Under the pieces are notes generated by a model that saw nothing but the letters and a program-made list of their open reading frames with translations, was not told the DNA's origin and searched no databases. The position numbers were made by a program, and so were the translations under genes. Shown here piece by piece: positions 12,282 to 26,025 of a DNA stretch of 64,000 nt. Every line of letters begins with the position of its first letter. Position 1 is the first letter of the stretch. The stretch is from Atrina japonica (Eukaryota; Mollusca; Bivalvia; Pterioida; Pinnidae). The stretch lies in assembly GCA_030159075.1 (NCBI GenBank), contig BROG01000539.1, positions 192,501 to 256,500 on the forward strand, in the 5' to 3' direction.

Positions 12282-12375
12282 CTGTACTGTCCACACAAAG
12301 TCCATCTAAGCATGTTTTCATATTTGTGAATCATACAAAATCATTAGGATCTAATGTAACACATCTCGCACCTTG
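12282..12375 (-). pseudogene. Candidate Cys-rich exon with in-frame stop
   Basis: On the minus strand the acceptor GTATAATCCAG precedes QGARCVTLDPNDFV, a TGA stop, then FTNMKTCLDGLCVDST. A near-consensus donor ACAG|GTAAG follows. The Cys spacing (CLDGLCV) is reminiscent of Cys-rich extracellular segments, but no family can be named. One stop in an otherwise good exon suggests a decayed gene, a sequencing error or a chance call. Confidence 0.25.
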
Positions 12376-12644
12376 CTGGATTATACAGCAAATGGTTATG
12401 TTCTTCAAATTTGTATACTTAACATTAACTACCATGCTCTAATTAGTATAAAACAGACGAGGTAAAATCACGGAAGTGTAACAAACTTCAGTTCAAGAAG
12501 ACTTATTTCGAGCAAACACTAGACATCTTACCTGTGTATCTTAAGTTATAGTTATGGCTTTTAATAAACTTCTAAACAAATTAGTCTGTAGAAACTATAT
12601 TTTTATGATATCTATAGAAATCAGTGTTTTGATAAATCTCTTTC

Positions 12645-12713
12645 TTTCTGTCTCTCTCTCTTATTCTCTCCCTCTCTGTCTCTCTCTCTTATTCTCTCCC
12701 TCTCTCTCTCTCT

Positions 12714-12790
<77 letters not shown>
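12645..12790. repeat. CT-rich tract followed by (TA)n
   Basis: Imperfect CTCTCTC with TTATTCTCTCCCTCT units, then about 70 bp of TA. Confidence 0.95.
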
Positions 12791-12797
<7 letters not shown>

Positions 12798-12979
12798 TGT
12801 ATATATAATATCAATATTTTAGTCGCCTCGGATGGATAGTCATTCTTTGCACGTGAGGGTCATTTTACTTGAGATACATAACTGTACATGTATTTCTTAG
12901 GCCGAAACTATTGGATTACAAAGTTTTACAAATGTAATTATTTCGTAGGTTTGGAGGTTGCCTTAATTTTAAAAAATTG

Positions 12980-13075
12980 TGGAGGCCAGTGACCCAGTGG
13001 TTAGAGCATTGTACTTAAGCTATGTAGTATCTTACCTTTTGTCAGAGCAGATTTGAGCCTTGCTGGAACCTTTTT
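12980..13075 (+). mobile_element. tRNA-like SINE head, degenerate
   Basis: GACCCAGTGGTTAGAGCA resembles a pol III A box, and GATTTGAGCCTTGCTGGAAC about 55 bp later resembles a B box. No folded tRNA with a complete acceptor stem is formed and no tail is recognised. It is probably the head of a SINE related to SINE-B. Confidence 0.4.
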
Positions 13076-15556
<2,481 letters not shown>

Positions 15557-15648
15557 ACAGTACAATTTATCACTGCGGCAGAGGGTCCGTTGTCTTTAGT
15601 TGATGGGAGAAACCTCAACAAATTCAATATCGATCTCTTATTATTTCA

Positions 15649-15920
15649 AGAGCCGGTCTGGCTCAGTCGGTAGCGCGCTCGACTCTTGGTCGTGAGGTCG
15701 AGTCCAGCCGGCGGCAGGTTGGTTTCCTGTCTGTCGGATGAGACAGTAAAAACCGTGGTCCCGTGTCACAGTTGGTGTCGGCACTTTAAAGAACCCTCAC
15801 CGCTCAATGGCCATAAGTGCCTAGCATAGGGTAAAATGTTAAGCCCTTCACCGGCCTTTGGTGACGTCTCCATATGAGTGAAATATTCTTGAGTGGGACG
15901 TTAAACAACAATAAACAAAC
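15649..15920 (+). mobile_element. SINE-A, near full length
   Basis: The tRNA-like head AGCCGGTCTGGCTCAGTCGG is followed by GTAGCGCGCTCGACTCTTGG and a B-box-like GGTCGAGTCCAGCC. The shared body (GGATGAGACAGTAAAAACC, GGTGTCGGCACTTTAAAGAA, CCATATGAGTGAAATATTC) and the tail GAGTGGGACGTTAAACAACA with a short ATAAACAAAC end follow. This is the best-preserved copy and serves as the reference here. It would be transcribed by pol III and mobilised by a LINE partner, which is not seen in the window. Confidence 0.9.
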
Positions 15921-16102
15921 ATCTTATCATTTTAAGTGTAAAATACAGGTTGCTAACCATCCGCGCAAAGAATGGTTAAACAAGTTTAACGTCTTGTATA
16001 AATAGTCGAAGAATCTATATCAGTAAAAAAAGAATGGTTGTTTTTTCAATTGAAAAATACTTGTCTACCTGTTATTTGTTATAGCGGATGCTATAGACGA
16101 AA

Positions 16103-16343
16103 TCTCAGATACCAAAGTATAAATAATAGAATGTCCAGGACTTACATACAAATCCGGTAAAATGGACCTCTGGAAACCAAGGGGTGGGATCAGGTGTCAT
16201 GGAGGAGTAAGCATCCCCTGTCGACCGGTCACACCCGCCGTGAGTCCACAGTCAAGTCCAATGAAATACGTGAGGAGTGAATCCTCGTCAAAATTGGTAC
16301 AGACGTCTCAACAACCGCCAACAAAAAGGCAACTCAACATTAT
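16103..16343 (-). mobile_element. PLE fragment, 3' untranslated end
   Basis: A minus-strand match to the PLE 3' end: TCTCAGATACCAAAGTATAA, CACCCGCCGTGAGTCCACA and CAACCGCCAACAAAAAGGCA. It ends abruptly at CAACATTAT and is joined directly to a hammerhead-side fragment in the opposite orientation. Confidence 0.8.
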
Positions 16344-16480
16344 TTTGCCTTGTATGGTACCACTTTTTCTTTCGGAAATATACATCTATATTAAATAAGA
16401 GCTCAACTGACAGAAACGATCGTCGTGTGCATATGTTTTTATCTCTTTTGTAAAACTAAAACTTTGGTATTGTTAATATT
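16344..16480 (+). mobile_element. PLE hammerhead-side fragment, opposite orientation
   Basis: It shares with 38370-38515 the blocks CCTTGTATGGTACCACTTT and AACTTTGGTATT. Between them, at 16401-16424, GCTCAACTGACAGAAACGAT then CGTC keeps the stem I 5' arm, GAAA, the palindromic stem III ACGATCGT and the cleavage-site triplet GTC. The CTGATGA core and stem II are deleted to CTGACA, so the ribozyme is inactive. Confidence 0.65.
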
Positions 16481-17191
16481 ATACAGAAAGCCCAGAAACT
16501 TAGTTTATTGCTCGTATGCTGCATTCAGAATGGCAAATCGTGACATAGGATCGCAATATGAACTATTTCTGTAACAGGAAAACAAATTATCATAGACAAA
16601 CTATATGTTTAATGTATCGAAAGTCCATTTCTAGCATCGCTTTACGTCAATAACACAGGGGAATATTTTCTTTTAGAAAATCACAATAAAATATATATTA
16701 ATCTACTTTAGAATATACGTTTTGTATTGTTACATAACAAAAACAATAATTCATTAAATATGATTATCATGGGAACGGCATGGAAGTGCGGAGCAAAATA
16801 AAACTGGCTAAAAATATCAACATTGTCTGGCATTAATTAACCAATTCGAAATTAAAAGAATAATGTTATCAATATCCCTTATAAAGAGAACTTATTCTAT
16901 CTTATATATAAAATCAATATTGTTAATTCAAGTCTAGCAATGATGGAATCTTTGTGGGAAAACTGACGGTGATATGATCTACTAATAGATCGCAACAAGA
17001 ACACGAAGCAGGCACTATGACTTATTTATTAGATATTACTTTCGATAATGACAGCAGCCTCGAACTGAATTTTGATTTAAATATCGTATGGTCAAACAAG
17101 GTGAATAAAAACTTAGATGATAAATGTATCCTGTCATTTTATACAAATCAAGGGAGAGTCAGCGGTTGCTATCCAATATAATATAAAAATT
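16481..17191. other. No gene seen
   Basis: AT-rich sequence. No known repeat or exon was recognised. Confidence 0.4.
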
Positions 17192-17720
17192 TCGGATACC
17201 AAATTATTAATCTGCAGGATGTACAGGATACATGATTATACAAATCTTATGACCACTGGACAACTATGGATCTCTGGGAATCCAGAAGTGGTATCAGGTG
17301 TCATGAAGGAGTAAGTATCCCCTATCCACCAGTCACACCCGCCGCGAATCCACAGTCAGATTCAAATGGAATAAGTGAGGAACGAATCCTTGTCATAACT
17401 GGTACAGACGACTCGACAACCGCTATCTATCGAACAGGTATCTTAACATTTCATTTAGTGAAACAGAGTAATCGCAAACACCGACCATACAAGTTGACAT
17501 CAAACGCGATTTTCGATATTCCCGTGTCAATAATTTGTCAGTAAGTAGTTTACCTCTGTATATGAAACGTCCATATCTTGAACACGCCCTGAAATATCGG
17601 ATCGTTTTAGATATAAACTCCAGATGCAGGTGATTACGGGATATTACTCCTTATTTCTTCGCATTTGTCGCATACCTTAGTTGTTAATTTCCTATCTGTG
17701 TCTATAGTAAGTAAAATATC
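17192..17720 (-). pseudogene. PLE fragment: RT C-terminus and 3' end
   Basis: The minus strand contains the degraded C-terminal reverse-transcriptase coding part (about 17430-17720) followed by the 3' untranslated region down to the terminus at 17192. Shared blocks are GACACAGATAGGAAATTAAC, TCGTAATCACCTGCATCTGG and TATTGACACGGGAATATCGA. The reading frame is broken. It is 5'-truncated, like all copies here. Confidence 0.75.
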
Positions 17721-19644
17721 CCAATACCGGTTATTACTGAATATGTCAACACTCGAACGGGGACATCCACGTCTAGGTTCACCATATGTATTTTATAGTG
17801 TTGTTATTAAATATTTTAAAATGATTAGAGAAATGAATGAACGATAAAAGCATATTTCTAAACGTCTTTTCATATGCCTAGACGTTTCTTTTGTTTAACG
17901 CAATATCACAAGTATTTGAAATATCCACATAAATACTTTGTCTTTATCCTATTCTTATAGAACATAACCGATTGGAATCAAATATATCGAAATATAGGGA
18001 AAGATAAAGAAACCCACAAACGTTGTGCTGGAAACGTTGCATGTCATTGATAGGCAAGTAATTTCTATTGGAAATAAATTTGCAATCAGTTGTAGACTGA
18101 TGCAGTATAGAATTTGGTGGATAGAGAGTTCGTGAAGGAAAAGACATTTTTACAAAAAGATTTCTCTGGAATATGGTTAACACAGCTTGATTGTGACTTA
18201 TAACACGCAGCAAAAGGGGTCGTGTACAACATGACATTGGAACTAAGAAAAAGTGAAAGCAATTAAATCTGTTTAAAATGGGTTTTTTGTGTATAGCAAG
18301 GTCCACGAAGTCTCATTTGCGCACATATAAGCCATACATGAGTTGTAGACAGTGTAACCGTTTTATCTGATTTAAGAAAAACTTTGAATTTAGTTCTATG
18401 TTGTAGTGGATGGATATGATAAAATACTGTGAAATGATGTTAATTGGGAGGTTATATAATCTTTATAGCATATAACAAATAACATAAAGGGGGGAAGAAG
18501 TCTAATGTCGGATCTGAATATAATTATTATTTTTTTATTAAGATTGGTTTCTGATTCATCATATTTCGTCGGTAAATTTCATTTTTTGCATTTGGAAATT
18601 CTATATTATTAGAGGGAATACAGTATTAAAAGTATTCGTTGGTGTTCTTATATTCTATTCTGGTGGTCAACACGGTTATGTGCAATGGAATTATATATTT
18701 TAAAAGTTGTTCGCCGGGATACTGTAAAACTCAAGAAATACCAACGGATATTAATCGAAACTCCAAGTCCATTCGAATACGATGAATTAGATATATAAAT
18801 GGTCTCATCATGAAAAACAATTGCGAATTCCAAACGAGTAATAAAGATTTTAAAACTGGTTGTATTGTAAATAAATAAAAAATGAATTCCAGATAGAAGA
18901 TAGCAATTATCAAGCCCACCTGATTGAAAACCGTAACGGAAGACATATTTAGGATGTAGTGATCACATCACTATATACCGGAAAGTTTTACACCTTAATA
19001 ACACAACTCCTGGTATGATTGACATGTTTTTCAATAAAAAATGTAAGGACTTTTACTACTTTCACAGGATCAAACATATCTGGTCAATTAAAGGCTTGAT
19101 GTGAACATAGGAAATACAATGCCAAACAAAATCCAATGAATTGTAATTACGGGATGTGACATATACATATTTATATCGCTGTAAATGAAAAAAAATGTAA
19201 TATCTTGTTTCTGATACATTTGATTCCCACAGGTATTCAGATGACTATATTCCCCTCAACTACACAAATCATAGACAGATGTATAATAAGATTGACCACG
19301 CAAGGTTTCAGACGAAAACCCTGACGGTGGTAGAACATGAAAGTCAATGCAATTCATTTTGTAATTGTGATTAACATTTTGAGCTATAACGAGCTGTTGA
19401 AACTATCATCCAGGAAAAATCAATACTTATAATTGAGTCTGTTCAGTGACTGTATTTAGAGTGCGTATTTATCAAGACTAAGTAATTTAGACGCAATAGA
19501 AGCACACTTCAATTCTAACTTATGAAATATCTACAATAGATAGTTCTCCAAGATCTTAATGAATTAAAGATAGTTGGCCATTTATGGCAAATGTGGATAT
19601 TTTAATGTTTGTACATTATACAATTATTGAACTGTTTTGGGTTT
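17721..19644. other. No gene supported
   Basis: Holds a 120-codon minus-strand open frame (17944-18306) with no known domain and no splice evidence. The rest is AT-rich and featureless. Confidence 0.4.
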
Positions 19645-19782
19645 GATATGAGAATTTATGGAGTACAAAAACAATATCGACCAAGGCCGAGGTTTATATT
19701 GTTTTGTTTCGTTTTGTTTTGTTTTGTTTTTTGTTTTTGTTTTGTTTTTGTTTTTTTTTCGTACTCCATAAATTCTCATATC
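19645..19782. mobile_element. Small hairpin element with 22-bp perfect arms
   Basis: GATATGAGAATTTATGGAGT with AC following (19645-19666) is repeated as an exact inverted copy at 19761-19782. Just inside, AAACAATAT at 19669 is mirrored by ATATTGTTT at 19697, around GACCAAGGCCGAGG. A GTTTT-rich stretch fills the rest of the loop. This looks like a small foldback element or MITE. Confidence 0.6.
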
Positions 19783-19906
19783 TAACCAAAAGTAGATCTA
19801 GTGCAATAATCATTTTATTACATTTTAATTTAACAAACCATGGACCATTGAAAAACGTATGGCAAGTTCTATCAATCACTCTTGTTTGTTTCACTTTTCC
19901 GTGCAG

Positions 19907-20055
19907 TCAGAGAAATTGGCACTAAATGAAATTCAGCTAAAACAGTTACGTGACGTCATAGCAGTGTTTAATCCAGTTTACATTGCGATTTCAGTTGAGA
20001 CGGTAGAACACGTGACCGTCTCTGGACAAATGAAAATGCAGAACAAAGCAAAAAT
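19907..20055 (+). CDS. Candidate exon A of an unknown gene
   Basis: The acceptor TTTCACTTTTCCGTGCAG is strong. It opens 49 codons, including KLALNEIQLKQLRDVIAVFN and PVYIAISVETVEHVTVSGQM, with mixed, protein-like composition. A GTGAAG donor at 20056 gives phase 0 to 2, which fits exon B at 21427. If the donor is not used, the frame ends at TGA two bases later. No domain is recognised. Inference: an internal exon of a multi-exon + strand gene. Confidence 0.35.
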
Positions 20056-20308
20056 GTGAAGGTGGTCAATATAATATTGGGAGTTCGTGCTGGATCGGCG
20101 GACCATCTGAAGAGTTGTTAATGTTATGACAAATGCTTAGTAACTTCCATGTATGCTTGTTTTACATGGAAGCATTGCCAATCGAAGATAAGGGGGCAAA
20201 TAAAATAAATCCCACGGGATTACGCATGGGATCTTCTGGGATTATCAAGACAGATTCAAACCCCGTAATGTGCATATGATTGTAATTGCAGGTACTACAT
20301 GTATCAAA

Positions 20309-20309
<1 letters not shown>

Positions 20310-20349
<40 letters not shown>
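20310..20349. repeat. (GAT)n microsatellite
   Basis: About 13 GAT triplets; the apparent poly-His frame on the other strand is an artefact. Confidence 0.95.
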
Positions 20350-20479
20350 AATCTACAACAAACAACGGAAGGACCTTATTTGCTAAAAATTTCAGCATTC
20401 TAATAACGATTCAATTTCCTGGATTTGAGATTTGTGAAATTTGCAGGAAATATGTGTGAAGTTCGAGTTTATGAATCAA

Positions 20480-20790
20480 AGGACAAGGTCACATGTCAGT
20501 TTGAAAATTTCAACTTAAAATAACTCCAAAACTATAGAAATGTCTATGTTTAGGTTGATGATTTGTCGATAGTATGATAAAGATGAGAATGTTTGAACGT
20601 CAATAGATTAAAAGTCAAGGTCACAGCTCAATTTGAAATGTAAAACTCAAAATAGTGCACATTATATACCGGTCTAGTATTTCTTTTGGAACGACTACAT
20701 AATCCGCGTATAATATGCCGAACAATAATCGTTACAGTTTCAAGGTCATTGAATCAATCATCAAAGGTCAAGGTCAAACCTTAATCTGAA
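20480..20790. repeat. Spaced degenerate repeat with AAGGTCA cores
   Basis: Three related blocks about 110-150 bp apart carry ACAAGGTCACATGTCAGTTT, TCAAGGTCACAGCTCAATTT and TCAAGGTCAAACCTTAATCT, each followed by a GAAA-rich stretch. They look like diverged copies of one unit rather than a gene. Confidence 0.5.
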
Positions 20791-20971
20791 AATATCCATT
20801 CAAAATACAATGTAGTTGATAGTGTAATCCCTATTTCACAGGGCTTATCCTGGAGTGGTGGCTGACAATTGGCATTATATATACATATATCGCCATGGAA
20901 TTTTCATCTTTAAAAATAAATATATTTGGAGGTGTCAACAGGTATTTAAAATATCGGTTATTGGTCATCAG

Positions 20972-21256
20972 GAGCCGGTCTGGCTCAGTCGGTAGCGCGT
21001 TTAACTCTTGATCGTGAGGTCGTGAGTTTGACCCGGCGGCAGGTTGGTTTTCTGTCCTTCGGATGAGATAGTAAAAATCGAGGTCCCATGTCGCAGTTGG
21101 TGTCGGCACGTTAAACATCTCCCACTGCTCAATGGCCGTAAGTGCCGAGCACAGACCAAAATTCAAAGCTCTTCACCGGCATTTAGTGGCGTATACTCCA
21201 TATGAGTGAAAGATTCTTGAGTGGAACGTTAAACAACAATAATTAAACAAACAAAC
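20972..21256 (+). mobile_element. SINE-A, near full length
   Basis: The same order as the 15649 copy: tRNA-like head, TGAGATAGTAAAAATC body, GTTGGTGTCGGCACGTTAAA, CCATATGAGTGAAAGATTC and the tail GAGTGGAACGTTAAACAACA with a TTAAACAAACAAAC end. It is moderately diverged. Confidence 0.88.
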
Positions 21257-21426
21257 ATTGGTCACCAGTGCCATCTATCATTAAAAATTTTGTTTGCAGC
21301 TCCACAATAAATAGTAGCTAAAAAAATCCGCACTCTGTCATGCCAAAGTTAAATGACGCACAATTAATACACTAAATATACATAATACTGTCCATTAAAT
21401 ACTGTTTTCAATTGCCGTGTTGTTAG

Positions 21427-21578
21427 AATGCAATGTCTTATTATCAATGAAAATGGACAAGAAATTCTCTCTCATACTTTGAAATCAATAACTGATAGAT
21501 ACTTCAGTATTATACATACAGCGTATGCATTACCTGAACAGAATTACGTACACGTTTATAATTTTTCGAAAAATCTAG
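21427..21578 (+). CDS. Candidate exon B of an unknown gene
   Basis: The acceptor TTGTTAG opens 50 codons that include MQCLIINENGQEILSHTLKS, TDRYFSIIHTAYALPEQNYV and HVYNFSKNL. A consensus-like donor CTAG|GTAAGC follows. Phases are 2 at the start, matching exon A, and 1 at the end, matching exon C at 33352. The peptide looks genuine but no family is recognised. The intron to exon C would be about 11.8 kb and filled with repeats. Confidence 0.4.
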
Positions 21579-21927
21579 GTAAGCTGTCTACAATACTGTA
21601 CATATTTAGGGGGCATATATTTTTGAGGCTAAATATATATATTTTTTTTCTAGTTACTTTATTGGGAGATACATCAAATAATTAACAATGACTCGCTCAT
21701 ATCTATAATTGTTCAGGTGTTTAATTGCAACTGGCATCTGTTGTTTATAAAGCCCGTTACGTAGTTCTGTATAAATGCCCTGTATAACGGTCATGTATTT
21801 TATAGTATACATTTATAGCCAAGTGGCCATAAAAGACCATTTCATCATAGCACTCGATATACAAACAACACCCCCGTAGGTAATACCATAAGAATCGTGT
21901 CAAGAGTAACCAGAAAATGTGTATGTG

Positions 21928-21932
21928 TGCGC

Positions 21933-22012
<80 letters not shown>
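21928..22012. repeat. Compound (GT)n(GA)n microsatellite
   Basis: About 25 bp of GT and about 60 bp of GA. Confidence 0.95.
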
Positions 22013-22015
<3 letters not shown>

Positions 22016-23247
22016 ACATTTATGCCCACGGTAATTTCTAATTAACGTAACGTTACAGTTAAATCACAAGTCATCGCTCAGTTTTACTAGTAATGGGCAT
22101 TTATTTAGAAGGAATTCTAAAGTCATGTGAATATATACTATCAAGAGAGCCCATGGCAGTTGAAAACAGAATGAGATAGCAACAACTTTATGATTTATAC
22201 ATACATACGCACATAAGTCGCTCTGTTAAGATAAAACAAATTAACAAAATGTTTTATAAACTTACCTGGAGGTTTATATACGTTTAGCCTTTTCTGTCAG
22301 TGGGAAATGTTAAAGTACTTCACTATTTGCATATCATGAAGAGTGTTTCTATTCCCCTCATTAACTTGTGAATTGTAAGGTAAAGATTCTCACAGCAGTA
22401 CTATGGTAGTTATATCAATCCAATTTCTCATATATACCGATGTTACTAAACTAATTAAAGCCACTATACGACTTTGTGTATGTAAACATGGGAAATGTGT
22501 CTTTCCAAGCGAAGAGAAGAAACAAATCTGACAGCTGTATATTTCCCTGTCAATATGCAAAATATGACATCATTTATCACGTAGAAGACAGGAGTCTAGC
22601 CGAAAGCTAAAGTGCTATAATAGCTCAATAACTCGAGTAACAAACACCTGAAAACCTTCCGCTCACGGGAACAATATAGCCAACTTATTTATCCATCATT
22701 TTACGGCTGTGATTGATGTCCCATAATGGGGGCTATATATTTATTGAGTTATGTATAAAATGCTAATAACAATAACGGATTTTATTTAACAGACCTACAT
22801 TTAACTCGAACATTACACATTAAATCTATTGTGCCATTCGATTGCGTTTTGGGAATGTAAATATTAGTGGTAAAAGATCATTTGAACTTTTCAATAAATA
22901 AGGGAATAAGCTTTTCACCCTGTATACGACAGGACTGTTTACACGTCAATTACACGCTGTATGTAGTATTCCGATAACCTTGTTGACTGTGAATTAATTT
23001 TGATAGGTAACGGAGTCTTGCGTAACAAATGCGATGCATATTCACGATAAAAAATTCATTCATCAATTTTATGTTACCACCGTCAGCTACGCTGAGCCGA
23101 TCAAAAAACGATGTCATGGCGCAAGGAGTAATACACCAATGCTTGTGGAAATAATATACATTGTACACGTTGTTCATTCCGTGTAGTTATTTTCACTGTG
23201 ATTTTCATATTTTCTGACATTTGAATTTTTTTTATTTTGATTATATT

Positions 23248-23281
<34 letters not shown>

Positions 23282-23968
23282 CCGTTTGGACTTTCGCCGG
23301 TTATTATGTTGCCGTGTTACGTAGGTGGATAGATGGAAATTATACATAGCTAGATAGATAGATCTTTAAGGTCTGCGGATTGATATGATAATTATGAATT
23401 AATGAAGTTATCTATGACATCGCTGCGCTCATATTCTTGATCAAACACTTAAAATCAAATGAGAAAACACTTTGAAATGTTTTAACTTAAAAATTTACAT
23501 AAACTGCTTGAAGCTATATCTATGTAGATAGGGACAAATTCAAGATGTTCAGGTTGTCTATATGTATATTAATGTCGTTGAAAGTTGTGTGGGATGGACC
23601 GTTCACCTGAACTAAACGTTTATCAACATGTTAAATTAAATAAAATCCGCTATTTACCTAGGGAACCCTCGCAATATCGATAAAAAGTATATTTACTGAA
23701 TTGCAATTTAAAGGGAAAGAATTATGGCTGATGTCACCTGTATAAGTAATCTCTCCTTCTCAAAATTGAAAAAAGAAGTACAATGTAAACTTCTTGTCAT
23801 CTAACATGGTGTTGTAAATTTTTTGCGTGGCTACATAAATGTCAATCTTTGGGTTGAATTCTACGGTAAGATATACAATGGACGAGTAGTTAACTGGTAT
23901 TGACGATGTGTTCAAGGTCTATTTCTAATTTTGACACAGTTGTTATGAAATATAGGAAACATAATATT
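22013..23968. other. No gene seen; one (CA)n tract
   Basis: AT-rich sequence with a CA run at 23251-23279. A 75-codon minus-strand frame at 22950-23177 has no known domain. Nothing else was recognised. Confidence 0.4.
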
Positions 23969-24065
23969 TTAGCACGCCAAAATCACATTCGTGAGGTAAT
24001 GATCTTTAAGTTATTTTTTTCTCCAATTAAACACGTATTTTTTCACTTAACAATATTATAGACAA
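23969..24065. mobile_element. MITE-B end fragment
   Basis: It begins AGCACGCCAAAATCACATTC and continues into TTTTTTTCTCCAATTAAAC. This matches the left end and first interior unit of the 8528 copy. No right end was found. Confidence 0.55.
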
Positions 24066-24384
24066 GAAAACTAGGACGGTTTTTTCATTATTTTGTTTTT
24101 AAACAGGTGTATTTGATATCATTTAGTATAAGCAGACACATATATAACATATGTCTCTGTTATCAGAAGGGCTTTCTAGGGAAATCCGTTTAGGCCTAAC
24201 TAAGAAAACCTAGTAGTCATTTTAAAATGTCAATATGACGAAAATAGTGCAAAGGTTTATGAACTACCAACGGGTGCTCTAACACAAAGGAAGTCTAATT
24301 GAATGATATATCGATCCAATGAAAACACACCATTAACTTATCTAAATATGTTTACTATGGCAAACACGATAATTGGAAATATAA

Positions 24385-24715
24385 AGTCACAAGAAAAAAA
24401 AGTCACAGGAAAAAAGTCACAATTTATGTAGGAAAAAAGTCACAACATAAAAAAGTCACAGGAAAAAGTTACAATTTATGTAGGATAAAAGTCACAGGGA
24501 AAAAATCGCAATTTATGTAGGATAAAAGTCACAGGAAAAAGTCACTATTTATGTAGGAAAAAAAGTCACAACACAAAAAAGTCACAGGAAAAAAGTCACT
24601 ATTTATGTAGGATAAAAGTCACAATTTATGTAGGATAAAAATCATAGGAAAAATAGTCACAGGAAAAAAGTTGCAATTTTATATGTAGGAAATAAAGTCA
24701 AAATAATAAATATCA
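24385..24715. repeat. Degenerate tandem repeat of AAAAAGTCACAGG units
   Basis: Alternating GTCACAGGAAAAAAGTCAC and AATTTATGTAGGAAAAAAGT blocks repeat about nine times with irregular spacing. Confidence 0.85.
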
Positions 24716-25385
24716 CTGCTGTTTTTTGCCTTTTCTTTTTTTCTGTTTTTTAAGAGACAAAAGATTTGCACTTTGTTAATCCTTCTGTGATTAAATCAGG
24801 CTTGGTTCGAACAAAAGTAACTAGAATACATCACATACGCTAGCGGATAAAAGAGGCAAGCAAATGGCTCCATTTTCGAGTTTTTGTCTAATTTTTAGAA
24901 AAAAAATTTCAAGGTTCTAAGCCGTTCATGTCTGACAGAAATTTGTGATCGATCCGTCTTTAATGGCGTTTGGACGTTGTCCCATTCAGAATTTCTGTAC
25001 CCTTCCAGGAATTTTGTTATAAATCTAGGATGACCACATTCTAGCTATTGTTTAATTTATGTTTTTTATTTCTCTTATTAATATTTCTTTTAAATTGCAC
25101 TGTGAATATGATTGATAATAAGAATAATATATTACATACATTGATTTTATATCTGAATTCAAGTTCAGAAATAAATACTTCATCAAAAGTAGTCAATCTC
25201 CATATACATTATGACATCCATATAAACTGACTTTTTCCCTGTGATTTTTTTGTGCCCCCCCCCCCGCCCCCCCACACACACACAATATATATATTTGAGG
25301 GGATGACGGTGACATTATTATACTATTTAAAATTGTTAAGCACTACATGGTATGAACTTATCATTCAAATTGTTGGAAATCATTA

Positions 25386-25572
25386 ATCCTGGTCGAGTGG
25401 TTGGAGCATCGCGCTCTTACTTCTGGTCAGTTCAGGTTCGAGTCCAACTGGAACCTAAGCTGACTTTTATGAGAAAGTTGCTGGTTTGCTTGCAGAAGGC
25501 CGGTGGTCTCTTCCCGGTTACATAATAATCGGTGCCTCTCCTACACTTTTAAAACTGACCGCCATCATTTAA
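25386..25572 (+). mobile_element. SINE-B, tRNA-derived
   Basis: The head TCCTGGTCGAGTGGTTGGAG then CATCGCGCTCTTACTTCTGG gives an A-box-like segment, and CAGGTTCGAGTCCAACTGG gives a good B box. The body GAGAAAGTTGCTGGTTTGCT then GCAGAAGGCCGGTGGTCTC follows, ending near AAAACTGACCGCCATCATTT. The head looks Leu- or Ser-like but cannot form an intact tRNA. The family differs from SINE-A. Confidence 0.7.
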
Positions 25573-26025
25573 AGGCCGTGTCTCACCAGGTTGCGTTCCC
25601 AGAGTCGCGGCGTTGTCATTTCGCGTTCACAATGAGCTGATAAAGTGCGATAGAGATGTGTACTCCCACTGGTCTCTGTGCAAGCGCAGTCGACTTACCA
25701 CTGCGTCCATACAGTGATCATGTGCGTCACTTGAGCTCACCAACGGAGCTCTTGTGGCACAGTTGGAGACCTTACCGCGCTGCCACGGTGATCCTACTTC
25801 GTTTCTACTGCGTTTATATCAGAACGCAGAGCCACGGCGCGTACTTTGTGCATGCTCAAAGTGCGCGCCGTCGCACGGCGTTATAGACGACCCAGTCGTG
25901 TCAGCTGGAGATGCCATCGTGTTGTTGTGGCGCTGTAGGAAACTGTACTGCGAGCACCTCGGCGTTCTGCATTTTCCTGGACGCTGCGGGATCGCCTTGA
26001 GCATGCAGCCCTGATGTGACAGGGG
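25573..26025. other. GC-rich island of unknown origin
   Basis: About 450 bp with markedly higher GC than its surroundings, starting GGCCGTGTCTCACCAGG and ending near GAGCATGCAGCCCTGATG. Open frames of 60-86 codons occur on both strands, as expected for GC-rich DNA with few stops, and none has a recognised motif. It lies directly after SINE-B and could be part of a transposable element or a CpG-island remnant. Confidence 0.45.

Noticed and set aside
15651..15725. tRNA gene
   Set aside because: The A- and B-box-like sequence belongs to the head of SINE-A; there is no complete acceptor stem and the same head recurs in seven copies with a common body and tail.
17944..18306. 120-codon minus-strand open frame
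   Set aside because: No recognisable domain, no splice or promoter support, and composition typical of AT-rich non-coding DNA; left uncalled.
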